Shown here piece by piece: positions 1 through 12,221 of a stretch of 64,000 nt of DNA (positions are counted from its first letter, which is position 1; each line of letters starts with the position of its first letter). The position numbers were made by a program, and so were the translations under genes. The DNA is from Isoetes taiwanensis (taxonomy: Eukaryota > Streptophyta > Lycopodiopsida > Isoetales > Isoetaceae), in contig JAJEKV010000005.1 of assembly GCA_021234155.1 (NCBI GenBank), positions 23,949,584 through 24,013,583 on the forward strand, given 5' to 3'. The notes below the pieces were generated by a model that saw only the letters and a list, made by a program, of their open reading frames with translations, did no database searches and was not told the DNA's origin.

Positions 1-3000
1 ATTACATTGCTTCCATATTAGAGAGATTGTCGTGCCAATTGAGAAGCATATCTTTTGTACCATTAACATTTTTAGTCCAGAGTTTACGGAACATTTGTTT
101 AACTTCTAGAATTTTCGAGCATAATGCAAGTCAAATATTGCCTTTAACATGTATATCACAACCCGATAACATTTTGGTCCACTACACTAATTGTCCTAAA
201 AACAACATTCAAAGATGAGCGTTAGCCAAGTCTAGATGTAAGATAAACATGAAAAAATAACACATAACACGTAACAGTGGAGCAACACTAAGTTTTGCCT
301 ATTTTTGCACTCAGGAAATTAAAAGAAATATAAGAACGTTATTTTTTACAGATTTTAGCCTCTCTTTCAAGAGCTGATCTTTCTAACTTGTAATCCTTTT
401 CTTCCCAGCTTATAGTCTTTCACTTACAGTCATGGAAAATCGAGAATAAGAATTTTCCTATTTTTGAATAGGAATTGAAAATTGTAGGCCCCCTTTTGGT
501 TTGCCTTCCTGTCATGCATTGGTCAGTACTGATCTGTGTAGTGGATATATTCCCTTTCGAGTCTTGGGAACCTGCAACCAAGCTATCTCATTAGCTACTT
601 GCTTGAAATTGAATCTTGATGCATTATATTGGCATATACAAAGATTCTGGTTATACTTGTTAAAAAGACTTTGCACCATCGAAAGATCACAAAATGTTGT
701 AGTTGGTGACTTACCTTTTTAGAAAAGCACTGCATAATATCCTTCCGAATAGCAGAGCTTCATTGGTGGGACGAATCAAGTTGTCTCTTTAGTCCATAAA
801 GTATCCACTACAAAAATTCATTTTGCAAAAGGCTTACAACGTATGAAATAATGTAGAGATTAAGAATGGCCGAATGCAAGTATGTGCCTTGAGTGAATGG
901 AGAAAAAGAAAAACCACAACTTGCTTTGTCCTCATATACGCTTCGAATGCACCGCTTGTATCATTTCCTAAATAGTGAACTTAGACTTGTCTCTACAATG
1001 CTCTCGCACGTGGTTGTCTTTGAACATCTGTTGAAGCTTGTGTTGGAGGAGTTGAAATACCTGATGGTGATGGCAAGTCGCCTTGCTTAAATATTAATTG
1101 TTTGGCCTGAAGCCTAGATTAGGCCCCAAATTAGGGCCAAAGATCTCTGAAGTTACTTGCAGTTTCTAAGGCCAGACATCCGTAATGCTACCCAAGAAGT
1201 TACACATCCATTGTAACCACCCTAACTCAGTACATGCTTGGCAAGAGTTATGGCACAGATAAAAGTGTCCTTTTTCAATCTAATCATGCTGCAGCCAGAG
1301 ACTGCAGCGATGCCAACAACATCATATACGCTCTTCCGACCATAGCTAGCTTCGTGGGATGGGCGCGTAGCCAACTAAGAAAGGCGTTGGAAGGATCAAG
1401 CATGGCATCCTAGATGGTGCATAAAGACCTTATTCTTCTAATCATACATGTAAATTAGTGGAATATGGCTCTAGAAGGTCAGTTATTTGTTCATTGTAGA
1501 TTTCCAAAACTGAACATTTACAAATATTAGATGTTCTTGTCCGGTTCCAAGCTTCTTATGGCACATAAAAATGGTGTAAATGGTGTGAGCCTCTATTCTA
1601 TTTCATTGTCAAGAGCAAAAATGATTGCGCTTGTTGATACATCTCACCTACTTTGTCCTTGAAAATAAATACTTGAAAACTTGTGGCGCCATCCCTTGTT
1701 TTGTCGCTTTATCTAGGCCATCCATATTTCCAAGCATGGTGTGGATTTTTCCACTACCAATCTGGGCAGCGAAATGGATGGATCAATCAGCTTGAACTCA
1801 TGTAACTTTGTAGTTGATAATATAACAAATAGATGCTCAATCCGAACCATAAGCAAACATGCAACTATATATCCCGGACATGCAATTTGGTAATATAACA
1901 ATAGATGCTCACCTGAACTATAGCAAACATGCAACTATATATCCCGACATGCAATTCTCCACCATTGCAAACCAGCCAACGTTGGGGAACCGCAACGCTC
2001 AAGAGAATAGTTTCAAATTTTATGAGAACCAAGACCTTACCAAAATGGAGCAAAAGTCCAAGGGTAATGCAAGCAACAAACCATATGTCCTCTCGAAAAG
2101 AAGTCATCCATAAGTTGCTTTATCAAGTGCAAAATTCGAAAATAATACGACATGTTAAGAGTAGAACGTATGCTTACGACTGCTTTCTCGATCCTAGCCA
2201 TGTCAGTTTTGAGGTCTTTCCCGCTTTTATACATCCGATATAACCCTCGTGATGATATTTCGCACATGCTCCTAAGACTATAAGAATGGTCCCGATAGTT
2301 GAATAGCAAAATGTTGTTGGCTGTCAATTTTTGGTCAGGAATAACGCTCATGGACAATGGATTCAAGCTTTCAAATTAGCCCAGATGACTTGGGATTTGT
2401 TCTTCGAGACTCTAGAAGGCCGACGGTGAAGCCTGTGTGTCGCAGTCAACCGACCATCTAAGCAAGAGAACTCCAAATTTTACAGTGGTCGGATCTAGGG
2501 TTTTGTTACAAACGCACAAGCCATAGCTTGCATCCAAACAAGTCTCTTCAAAATGTACCCAAACCTCGATCGGAATTGCACAACCCGCTGAGCTGCTTCA
2601 TCTGGGTCATTTCATTACCTCCATCCTACCGTTTAAAATTTGCTGAAAATCCAAAATTTTAAGTGAAATTCATAAAATTCGAAAGTTTTAGGGTTTTATG
2701 CACCTACATACACTAAAAAACTTTATAATAAAGGATAAATCATACATTGTTATTAGGTTCCTTAGGTTCCTTTGTTAATGACTAAGGTTCTTAGGATATA
2801 GAGGTCTCTAGCTAAGAAAAATGCAAATTCGATTCAAGCCCGATGGAAGGCATGCATTGCCTAATCAAAACCCACCACACCAGATCCTTGGCTCACTAAG
2901 TCCTTCAAGGTATCCATGTTGTCTAAACTGGATGAGATGCTCAAGTTTTGAGGAGCCGTTTGCTTTTTGGGAGACTGTAATGGGTCAAGTGTTTGGGGCA

Positions 3001-5959
3001 ATGCACGCCTGAGGATAAAATCCGAAAAGGACACTTTTTAGGGTTCCTGGCTCTTTTAACCCCACGCTTTTAGCATTGGAATCTAAAAGGTCTCTAGGGC
3101 TCTTAGGGTATTGCCATGTGGTAATTATACGCACATGTTTAAAAGGGACATGTGCAATATAACAACAAGTTCTAATGGTTGTACCCCATGGTACCCCTCT
3201 GCCGTGGTTGAGTACATATCAGCATTTCTGACATATACTAAATGATGTGGCGATCCTTCCTAAATATATGATTACTAGAAAAAAATGGAATTAATCAACT
3301 TTTTTGCATGACTTTTCGGCATTAAATAACCCTCAAATTAGAATGATATGTGTTTTTGGTGCACCTCTTGGTTGTCGCCGCCCATTTTCGGCTAAAGACC
3401 GGGCTACAACATAAAAGGTACGGCAAGAATCCCCGCCCATCCATCCGCTTCACCTGGCTCTAACCCCATCGCCGGATAGAGTTCTCCAAGCATCCATTTG
3501 TATTTCCGCAGTTGAGGGTTAAAGATAGACACAACCCAACTCCTTTTCCATGTTCTAAAGAAGAAGGGGTTCATGCCGCTTGTGGGTTTGGAAACTTCGT
3601 TTTACAAGCAAAAGGCATGGTTGCTCGGCCATTTGTTGGTGATTCGCCACTAATTGGGCCGTTCGGACTTTGAGAAACGGCGGGACTTCCAGTTTATTCA
3701 GTTTCAATTCCATACGGCCGTAGGGAGAGCAAATCCTTACCCTGCTTTCGCCCCGCTATCTAGATTTGCAGCCCCAATTGAAGAACCGAATAAAAGGGCA
3801 AAAACATATCGGAAATTTTAGCTCACAAGGGGAAGCTCTCTTACCATTTATGAAGAAAATCTTCTCATATATCCGGCGGTACAAACAATTCATGACGCTT
3901 TGGGGCCTCTTTTTTTGCTCCCATTTCTTTTCACGAGATAATAGTGTGTTCAAAATCGACATTTGTTTACAAACAAATAGATTGATATGGATTGAAATCT
4001 CAAAGAATTGAAGTGCGAAATTGAAGTGCGGGTGTGATCTTTCCTCTATCATTTCGTGTAGTGCCCTCTAATTTAAGCCATGAATTGTGACAACGAGCCA
4101 ATTCTGATGACTCCAGCCTCCACTCTTTGATAGATTTACTTGCCAACATGGCAACGCCATGTGGCGGGTCTCCAGCACTGATAGTTGGCTCACAAGGCAA
4201 ATTGGCAGAAGGCAATTCTGACCCAGCAGGAGCTCGCGGCGCCCATCTTCCTGTTTTTTTATATGTGACTGCTGCCACGATGGTGGTTGCCCCACTATTG
4301 GGGTGCTCGTCTATTTAACCTCAATGGTTCTTCAACCACTATTTCCAGTGGCGTAATGCATTGCCTTTTAATGCTTTAAAATTTAACATATCGTAATGAC
4401 CAAATAGTTCAAATTATGCCATTATTGCCTTAAGATTATAATATCGACACACTTTGAATCCAAGTAGCATGATATGGTGGGACCGCCTATTAGTAATTGA
4501 AAACTATTTGCAAGCATCAAAAGTCCTTTTGTAAGTGGAACTTCAAAACTTAAAGAAGGGCGGTATTAGGCATATCCCAGATAATGGGAGGAGAAAAAGT
4601 TTTAGTATCCGACGCTATATGTCCGGGAGTCCCGCATTACAAAACAAAAAACAAAACAAATTTAGAGCTTCTATGTACTTCCAAAGCACACTATTCATAA
4701 GGATATGGAGGCCCATTGAAGATTTTTGTGTATAATTTTACAGAAGTTTTATTCTTGGTTGGCCCTAGACTAATTTTGTGACCTTTGAAATTTTTAGAAG
4801 GTATTATCTCCGGCCTCATGTTAATTTTGTGGTGGTAATAAAGCAGTATTCTCGCTAAAACACATATGTCACCAATCTTATTGGTTTTCCTTGCACTTTT
4901 CATTTGCCTCATCCATATCATATCTCTCATTTATACCCATTTGCGCACATCATTGCGTAATCAGCAAAAACTTATTATTGAACAATCCACTTTTTTAAGT
5001 AGTTAACTATTGCAAGAAAACCAATATATTGTTTTTCCTAGGAAGCCCATAAAATGGCAATCAATATGTTGCACATTTGCAAACTATAAACGTGTGAAGT
5101 GATTGATCATTTAGTGGGTGGATATTTGGAGTAGAACCCAAACCCAAGGCAAACATAACTATAAAAACTCCTCAAATGTATCACCAAAGCATCAATGTTC
5201 ACAACATATTCTATTGAAACGCTCACGTTCATGTTGTTATGGGTATTGTTTCACTAAGCCATAGTTCACCATTTATGTCCATGTATGCGTTTACATGATA
5301 CATGTATGGGTGATGGCAATAGATGCAGTATATAAGGAAGATTATATAAACCATGAATAAGAGTTATGCTTTGCAATAGGTTAACACACCCTAAATAAAT
5401 GAAAGATTAGGACCTTAGACATGAAAAAAGCCATATCCACTCTATAAAATTGAAAGACTTAAACCTCTTAAATTGCATGCTTGCAATATTTGAAATATTG
5501 CTTCATCTTTAATAACTATCAATTGCGACATGTGCACAAGGCGCTGGCTCCGCCAGCGCTAAATTCTTGTAATATATGAATTTATATCATATTCTATCCT
5601 GGAAAGTCACATATAAGCTTTTTTAATTTTGAAGCTTTGAGATTTTTCCAACAATTTGCAATAAACATCAAACATTTTGTCAACAATTTGCAAACTTCCA
5701 ACACGCTGATTTCTAAGTGATTCAAAGCAAAGCAGCCCCATCATTTCTTATCAATTTGATTCACAACAGCTTTTTAGAACATCGATTGTGAGAAGCCCAT
5801 CAATTCTATTCTGGCAAAGCTTTTATAGAAAGGTTAACTTTTATTTCAAGCATGATTTATTTGTTGCAAGTATATTTTTCTTTAGATCACAAAGATTTGT
5901 TGAAGATCATTGCAATGCTTGTTAGTTTCAATTTCTTTTTTGTCTCAATGATGCTTCTA
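1..5959. other. Intergenic DNA without a recognisable gene
   Basis: No reading frame here exceeds about 110 codons and none shows a recognisable domain. The sequence is AT-rich with two less AT-rich patches, about 3360-3780 and 4070-4320, that contain no convincing coding frame. The short open frames lie on both strands and overlap each other, as expected by chance. A local tandem duplication at 1819-1957 is listed separately. The stretch may be old, unrecognisable transposon sequence. Confidence 0.6.
1819..1957. repeat. Tandem duplication, about 70-bp unit
   Basis: Two adjacent direct copies, 1819-1891 and 1892 to about 1957. Both contain the words ATAGATGCTCA, CAAACATGCAACTATATATC and GACATGCAATT in the same order. 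The copies differ by small indels and substitutions, so the duplication is not brand new. No gene lies across it. Confidence 0.85.
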
Positions 5960-6735
5960 CATCTTCCAAAACATTTCTATTTTCTATTGTCTTTCCTACG
6001 CAACAAGGTTCAACTTGGCCTTCACCGAAGGAATTGAAATGAGCTGTGAAAGACCACGCTATATCGAACCATGTGGAGTTGGAAGTATTAAAGTTACTTT
6101 CATTTCAGATAGACAAAAAGATTTGCTAGAAGGTGTTGAGATTATCTTTGAGCTGCAAGTTTCGCATGCTTATTGCGTGTGTCGTTTAGCTGACAATTTT
6201 TAGAGGGTCTTCAAGAATAGAATAGAATCCATTAGATGTGCCTTTCAAGTAGCCCTCATAACGAATACTCTGAACATGAGCTCATAATGCAGGGGGCAAA
6301 TGTTGGACCTGAGCATCTCAAACATAAATAGGATCATGATGCTGCTGTGTATCAAGATGTGTATCTCGAAAAACTCCAATAAGGCCCACTACCATCCAAG
6401 CTATGTGCTAGGAAAGGTATCTCTAGCAATGAATGTTGAGGATTAAATATCCTTGCAATACTAGGTCTATTATCCTCGTCCAACAGTGGCCCATAAGGAC
6501 TAAGTAGTTTAGACAACAGACACCCACTAATGTCTTAGTGCCAGGTCGAGGCTGGGTTTTCAGGGATCATGCACTCTATTGTTATTCCTACTAGTGACAA
6601 GATGATCTCTAGGACATCCAAGAACGTAAAGGATTCATAAGGTGAAGAAAAGCTTTTTCGGAATTCATCGCTGTGGTAGATGCAAGGGCAAGAACTATAA
6701 CTCACTGGACGCAAGGGCACCTATCTAATTATTGT
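5960..6735 (+). pseudogene. MULE transposase relic, internally deleted
   Basis: Three pieces of a Mutator-like transposase lie in order and align with the fuller copy at 43604-45485. About 6007-6100 encodes the N-terminal part (GSTWPSPKELK, then AVKDHAISNHVELEVLK after an in-frame stop). About 6103-6205 encodes SDRQKDLLEGVEIIF and HAYCVCRLADNF, from the middle of the transposase. About 6610-6720 encodes, with frame changes, the C-terminal zinc-knuckle region (HRCGRCKGKNYNS). The segment that in the 43.7 kb copy carries the first catalytic region is missing, so the first two pieces are fused. Several stops and frame changes show it is dead. Identification rests on the in-window alignment. Confidence 0.8.
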
Positions 6736-6779
6736 AATTCAAGACTATTTTTGTCGCGAGATTTTTGTGTGTTTTGGCC

Positions 6780-7060
6780 TACTAGAGCATTTGAATTGTG
6801 TTGTAATACTTAAGGGTATATTGTGAAATTTGCAACATTAAACTTGAAAAAACTCATTTTATGAGGCTCAAGGACATTTCAATTATTTTTTAGAACTTAA
6901 GAGCATTTTGTGAATTTTGAAACTTTTAAAATTTGAAAATAACGCACCTTACAGGCTATTCCGGGATTTTAAAGAAACTAAAGGGCATTTGAAGAATTGA
7001 CATAAAACTTAAGGGTATTTGAATAATATTCAAAAGCACAAAATACGTCAATGTAATATC
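6780..7060. repeat. Degenerate 'AAGGGTATTT/AGGGCATTT' repeats, probable MULE subterminal region
   Basis: Short degenerate repeats of the form (A)AGGGTATTTTGTGAA or AAGGGCATTTGAA recur here, just downstream of the MULE transposase relic. The same style of repeat (TTAGGGGCATTTTATGAA) lies just inside the right TIR of the intact MULE at 45640-45930. I infer that this is the decayed subterminal region of the relic. A terminal inverted repeat could not be located on the left side. Confidence 0.5.
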
Positions 7061-8607
7061 CTAGAAAACGCATAGGACCTTCTAAAAGTTTCAAGAATCT
7101 TTGCAAGGCTAGAAAATGCATTCATCATACAGCTTAGACTCTAAGCTTTCTCAAAAAATCCATAAACAGTCGATCAATCCAATGAGAGGTTGAATAGATT
7201 GAAAAGTGCTTTTTATTGAATCATTTTTGTTGAGATTTAGGGTTTACCGTGCTTTCCTTTACCTTGATGAGTAAAGAAAAAGACAGATCGAATCGAACAA
7301 TCAGGAGCCAAGAATCTGCAGCTAAGAAAGAACATGAGATTGAATAATCGCCAGCTACGAGTACTTGTAAAAGTCTGCAACTAAGAAAGAAAATGAAAAT
7401 TTTTTCCAGAAGCCATGGGGAGAGGGTGTCCATTGGTTGCGCACTTAAGCGATAAAATTATGTAGCATCAAAATAAACAGCTTTCATGCTATGGGGCTGC
7501 ACAGCAACATGACCAACAAGATAAGATACAAGGTAAACTTTGTTGCACACCAAGTTGGCAATGCCAACTCATCTTATAAAGTGCCAAAGTGGTGGGGATA
7601 GTGGTACTACAAAGGCTAAGGTGACAGCCACATAGGCTACCAAGGTGGCCATTTAAGGCTGCAACACAGAATTGTTAGGCAAGGACTGATCTTTTCCTAG
7701 ATAATGAAGGCTAATCTTTCAAGCAAGTCATTAAGAGCTCAAACGACCAGAAAATTGTTAAAGAGAACTATAATCTATGCTGCTAGAAGCAAAATCTTAA
7801 TGACCATGTGCTATTACAGTTTGTGCTGCTAGAAGCAATATTTTATTGACCATGTGGCATCAAAAAACTAGCGCAATGCAATCCCATTCGGCCTCAAAGT
7901 CTTAAAGCACATTGATACATACCAACAATCATTCTCTTTACTAATCAATCAAAAATACAACATTTCATCTACAAAGTTCCTACTATTATACATCTCAACT
8001 AGAAAACCACAAAGTTCCTACTATTTTACATCTCAACCATAGCAAAAACAATCTGGTTGGCTAATCTGCACTTCGGTTGGTTCATGCACTTCAGAATGCA
8101 GATACAAATCTGACTGAAAATTGTATCCATAGCAACAAATGTACCAAAAGAATATGGCAAGAGTTTTGATTTCCTTTCTCGATGTGTTACTTAGGGCGAT
8201 ACTAAGGTCCATTTACTTAGCAAATTAAATTTATCTATAAACAAGAGGAGTTCTATAATCGCTTTTTTGTGGAAACCAACAGGTTAATCTTCTATCTCAA
8301 AATAATAAAGCCAAGAGGCAATGTTCTTATTATTTCAAGTCAAGAAGTTCAAATCAGTGCAACTAGCCTCATATTGTATCCATAATAATCCTTCCATATA
8401 TGCACTCCTCCTAGTACAAATATCTGACCGGTACCCAAGATGGCTCACATGGAAAAAGAAAGAGCTATAGCCTTCTAATTGGAAAGAAGTTAAGGAAAGC
8501 CATCTAGAAGATTCTTTATTTCATAATAATCTTGCTCAATTGCTAAATGTAGCCACTTAGGGGTTCCAAACTTTGCTCAAGGTATCTATCAACAGTACAT
8601 GAGCAAC
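7061..8607. other. Intergenic DNA, nothing recognised
   Basis: AT-rich sequence without coding-like frames or element termini. It ends at the target site of the gypsy element. Confidence 0.6.
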
Positions 8608-8612
8608 CCAAT

Positions 8613-10502
8613 TGTTGACCCTAAACCTGGCTTAAAGGTCAACCACAAGGAACCAATTCAAGTTTTCACTCAAATTGGGGTTAGAACCTCCAGATCACTT
8701 GAGGTGATCAGTCTATGCAAGGAAATCCCAAAAACAAGTTCAAAAAGTTCGAGTTCTATACCTTTCCCATTTCCAAAAAATAGTACCTTTGCCAAAACAA
8801 ATGTGGTGTCGAGATGCGATCGATTTTTAAGTCGATGCAATAGACTTGGTCAAAAAGTGGTAGTTAACCAACAAGAAAACCTCCTCACCAAGTCGAGACT
8901 TAATCTGTGAGTTATTCGAGCTCAAAGTGGGGTCAAATTTTGGTCAATAGAGGTCAAATGTAGAAAAAACAATGATCGAAATTGAGATTTGAGTTGCCAA
9001 TCATCTTTTGAGAAATTCCCAAGTAGATAGGTTGCAATGATGCTAGGAAGAGGGGCAATCAATCAAATCTTCATTTGATATGTAAAAGTATTTTTGTGGC
9101 TAGATTTGGCAAAATATACCAAAACCCGCCCAAACCCGAGAGCAATTTTTTTTTTGAATTTGAGCTATACTTGGTATTTTTGAATGATTCCAACTCTTTT
9201 GGACTGCATGTGTTCTAAGGATAGATGGCAAGTGGTCCAAAGGAATAGAAAAACACACTAGAATTTTCTCAGACTATTTTGTAGCAAGAATTGTAGAATA
9301 ATATATCGAGATGGATTTGACAACTTGGCAATCGATTTGAATTGATATGGAAGTAAATATATCATGATAATGTAATATAAGGATGCTTCATAGCTTTAAA
9401 TCACAGAAAATAATCTTCTCAAGTCAATAAATAATTTTTGAAGGTAATGTCAATCAGATCTTGTGGATCCAATTGAGGAGAGCTCAAGAACTTCAAGGAT
9501 CGCCCCGATCTTGCTCAAGAATGATCAATGTAGGATCCGAATACTTCCTGGGCCTTCAAATTTTTCTCCTCGCCTTCGCTTTCCCATGTATATAGATTTA
9601 GATTTTAACGTTCCTAGATCTTAGAGCTTAAATTTAGGCTTGATTGGATGCTTAGGGGCGGGAATACGTAAGTAGGTAGTTTTCGTGAGTCCAAGGCTTC
9701 CATTCCTACAAGTGATTCGAAAGCAGTTTTCAAATTTTTGGGTTCTTCAATCGTATTTTTTCCAGAATTTATGCCGATACGGTGGGGGCGATTTTTGGGA
9801 GTATAAACCAGAATATGTCAGATTTAGCCATTTAGAAATGTTAGGCCATGGTTTCAAAGGGTGCCTTATAAAATAATTAGATAGATAGATCAATTGAGGA
9901 GATGGCAACCCTAATTTTTGAGGAATATGCTAGGCTTAGATACCATGTATTGGGATATTCCATAGGTAGCATGAATATTTAAGGCACAATGATGGACAAA
10001 GCAAAGTGGTCATAAAAATTCCAGGCTAGAAATGGGCTAGGGGTATTTATGAAGGTGTGATAAGAGAGGGAAAAGGGATATGAAATAAGGAGGCAAAAGA
10101 ATTAAGCAATCAAGGTGTGATTTGGCAAAAAAAATGAACAAGGGAAAATATAAGCATAAGGGGAATATGACTAGGGAAATGGGGGGTAAGAATATGGATA
10201 AAAAATGACTAGGAGGTGGAATCTAATGCCATGGGATCTTCCAAACTTTTAACTTCCAATCTTCAAAAATTGTCTTCCAAACTTCATAACCCGTAATCTT
10301 CTAGAGCATATTCTTGACTAAGCACTTTGACCTTAAATAAAGTACCTCATGTGAGTTTTGAACCCTGGAGCACTTTGTTGTCTTGTAAAATGAACATCCT
10401 TTGACCTTCATATCAATGTTGACTACCAAGTCCCTTTTGACTTAGCCTTCCTAACTTCAACAAATAAACCATTCAATTAGTATGTTGCCCTTTGGGGCAA
10501 CA
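8613..10502 (-). repeat. 3' LTR of the gypsy element
   Basis: 1890 bp, TG...CA ends, nearly identical in order to 16443-18317. In element orientation it starts with a perfect 8-bp-stem hairpin (TGTTGCCC, loop CAAA, GGGCAACA at 10483-10502). The open frames inside it are shared with the other LTR and have no domain, so they are not annotated as genes. Confidence 0.95.
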
Positions 10503-11469
10503 TCTCGCCAAAACAAGAAAAATGGCTGGTCCCCTCACCACAAGGGTCTTCACTTGGTACCAAGGTATCTAAGTGAGAATTATGGTAAAAAGAGAATGTA
10601 AAGTGCAAGTGCTGATGGAATGGGGGTGAATATGGTGGTGTGAAAAAGTGAGTGAGTGAGAAGGAGGTGAGAATGAATGTAAACATGGTAAAGTAGTGAT
10701 GGGAATGGAATGTATGAGGTTATGGATAAAATGTTTGAATCTCGCCAAAACAAGAAAATGTGTGGCTTCTTGATCCTTAAAAATGCAACTCGCTATGATG
10801 GTAAAGCTGAATTGCGAGTGCCTTCTTTGGGAATGAGAACAAGAGTAAGGAGTTTAAATGGATAGCAGGACCACTTATGGCGGCGATGAATAAAGATGGA
10901 GAAAGGGTGCACCCGCATGGAAACATACAAACAAGTTAAACTTGATTCTTGCACTCGCTATGATGGTGAAGTCAATTTGCAGAGTGCACATTTGGGGAGA
11001 TAAAAATAAAAGAGCATGGCTGAATGGAGGGCAAGACCACACCGAGACAGATGAATAAAGATGGATAAAGGGTGCTCCCCGCAAAATGACACTTGGGCGC
11101 TTAATAAAAATCCTTGTCCCGATCGCTTTGATAGCTCATCCTTCATGTCAAGCTAATCCAGAAAACATAATCTTAATGAAGACATTAGTTCTAAATTTAA
11201 GACAAAGTGAAATCCAATCTATCTAACATCTAAATTTAATTCTAACTTGTTTAAATTCTAGAGCATAAAAAGGGACAAGCAAATGTGTTGATCCCAAGAC
11301 CTCTCGTGATGAATAGTGTTGATGGGATTTGGGAGTGACAAACCCGGTTAATTCCTTTAGCCAATATGAATTGGTGCCTGCAGTTCCAACACTTCATAGG
11401 GACCCTCCCAAAGATTCTCAAACGTATTTTATGAGCATTTGAATCCTCCCTTGATTTATTCCATTTCCT
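10503..11469 (-). other. Non-coding 3' internal region of the gypsy element
   Basis: Lies between integrase and 3' LTR. Next to the LTR (10503-10545) is a conserved block that, in element orientation, contains GAGGGGACCAGCC followed by TTCTTGTTTTGGCGAGA. The same block precedes the LTR at 55566, so it is a conserved family feature that probably includes the polypurine tract. Part of it recurs at about 10741-10766. No long frame is present. Two similar short segments (about 10880-10990 and 10990-11090) suggest an internal duplication. Confidence 0.6.
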
Positions 11470-12146
11470 ATATTCTTTCTAACTAAGGGCATCCACTAAT
11501 TTAACATGCCAATCCTTCCCATATTATCATCCAATTGATGGTGACTTATATAAGCCCATCATCCACTAAAACATGCCCTTCAAAACTTTGTTAGTAGCTT
11601 CTTCAAAACTTTGACCATTACCTTTGGGGATAGTAAGAGGAACTCTTGGTATGTTTGACTTTAAGAATGGTCAATAAATTAGTAATAACTTCATTCACAA
11701 AAGGAGTACCTCTATCGTAATGTAATTGTAAAGGAATACCAAACCGCACAAATGTACTCATGTAAGAACTTTGTCGTTGTAAGGGCATTAGCCTGCCTCA
11801 AAAGGAATTGCCTCTGCCCATTTGGTAAAATAATCAGAGCTACAATAATGTGCCGATGTTGCCCTCGCAGAAGAGGGGTTAATAGGACCAATATAATCTA
11901 ATCCCCAAATTTGGAAGGGTCCTGAGAAATTATGGGGTTTAGTGCAAAATGAATAAGGATCCTCTTGCCAAATATTTGGCACTTGTGGCAAGATTTTATA
12001 GCAAGATAACAATCTTTAAATATTGTAGGCCAATAGTATCCCGACCCGAGAATTTTCTTGGCAAGAGTATCTCCAAAAAAATGGCCTCCACATATTCCTT
12101 CATGCATTTCTTTAATGATCAAGGCAGATTTCTTCTTCATTGACAC
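11470..12146 (-). pseudogene. Integrase domain of gypsy polyprotein, broken
   Basis: Integrase inserts element cDNA into host DNA. At 11898-12146 the minus strand encodes the HHCC zinc-binding region, with HEGICGGHFFG, GYYWPTIFKD and CHKCQ. At 11788-12012, in another frame, it encodes the start of the catalytic core (WGLDYIGPINP, then DYFTKWAEAIP). The rest of the core toward 11470 is interrupted by several stops. The frame changes between the zinc finger and the core, so no continuous integrase can be made. It lies directly downstream of RNase H, the usual gypsy order. Confidence 0.85.
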
Positions 12147-12221
12147 ACCTCAATAATAGTCCATCCCTGTTGACTTTACATAAAACATCATTAATCATTT
12201 TGAACTGCCTACACTTTTCTT

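Noticed and set aside
8599-8910. + strand 103-codon frame at the LTR edge, partly repeated at 16403-16672
   Set aside because: It lies inside the LTR and is repeated only because the LTR is. The frame differs at indels between copies, so there is no coding constraint.
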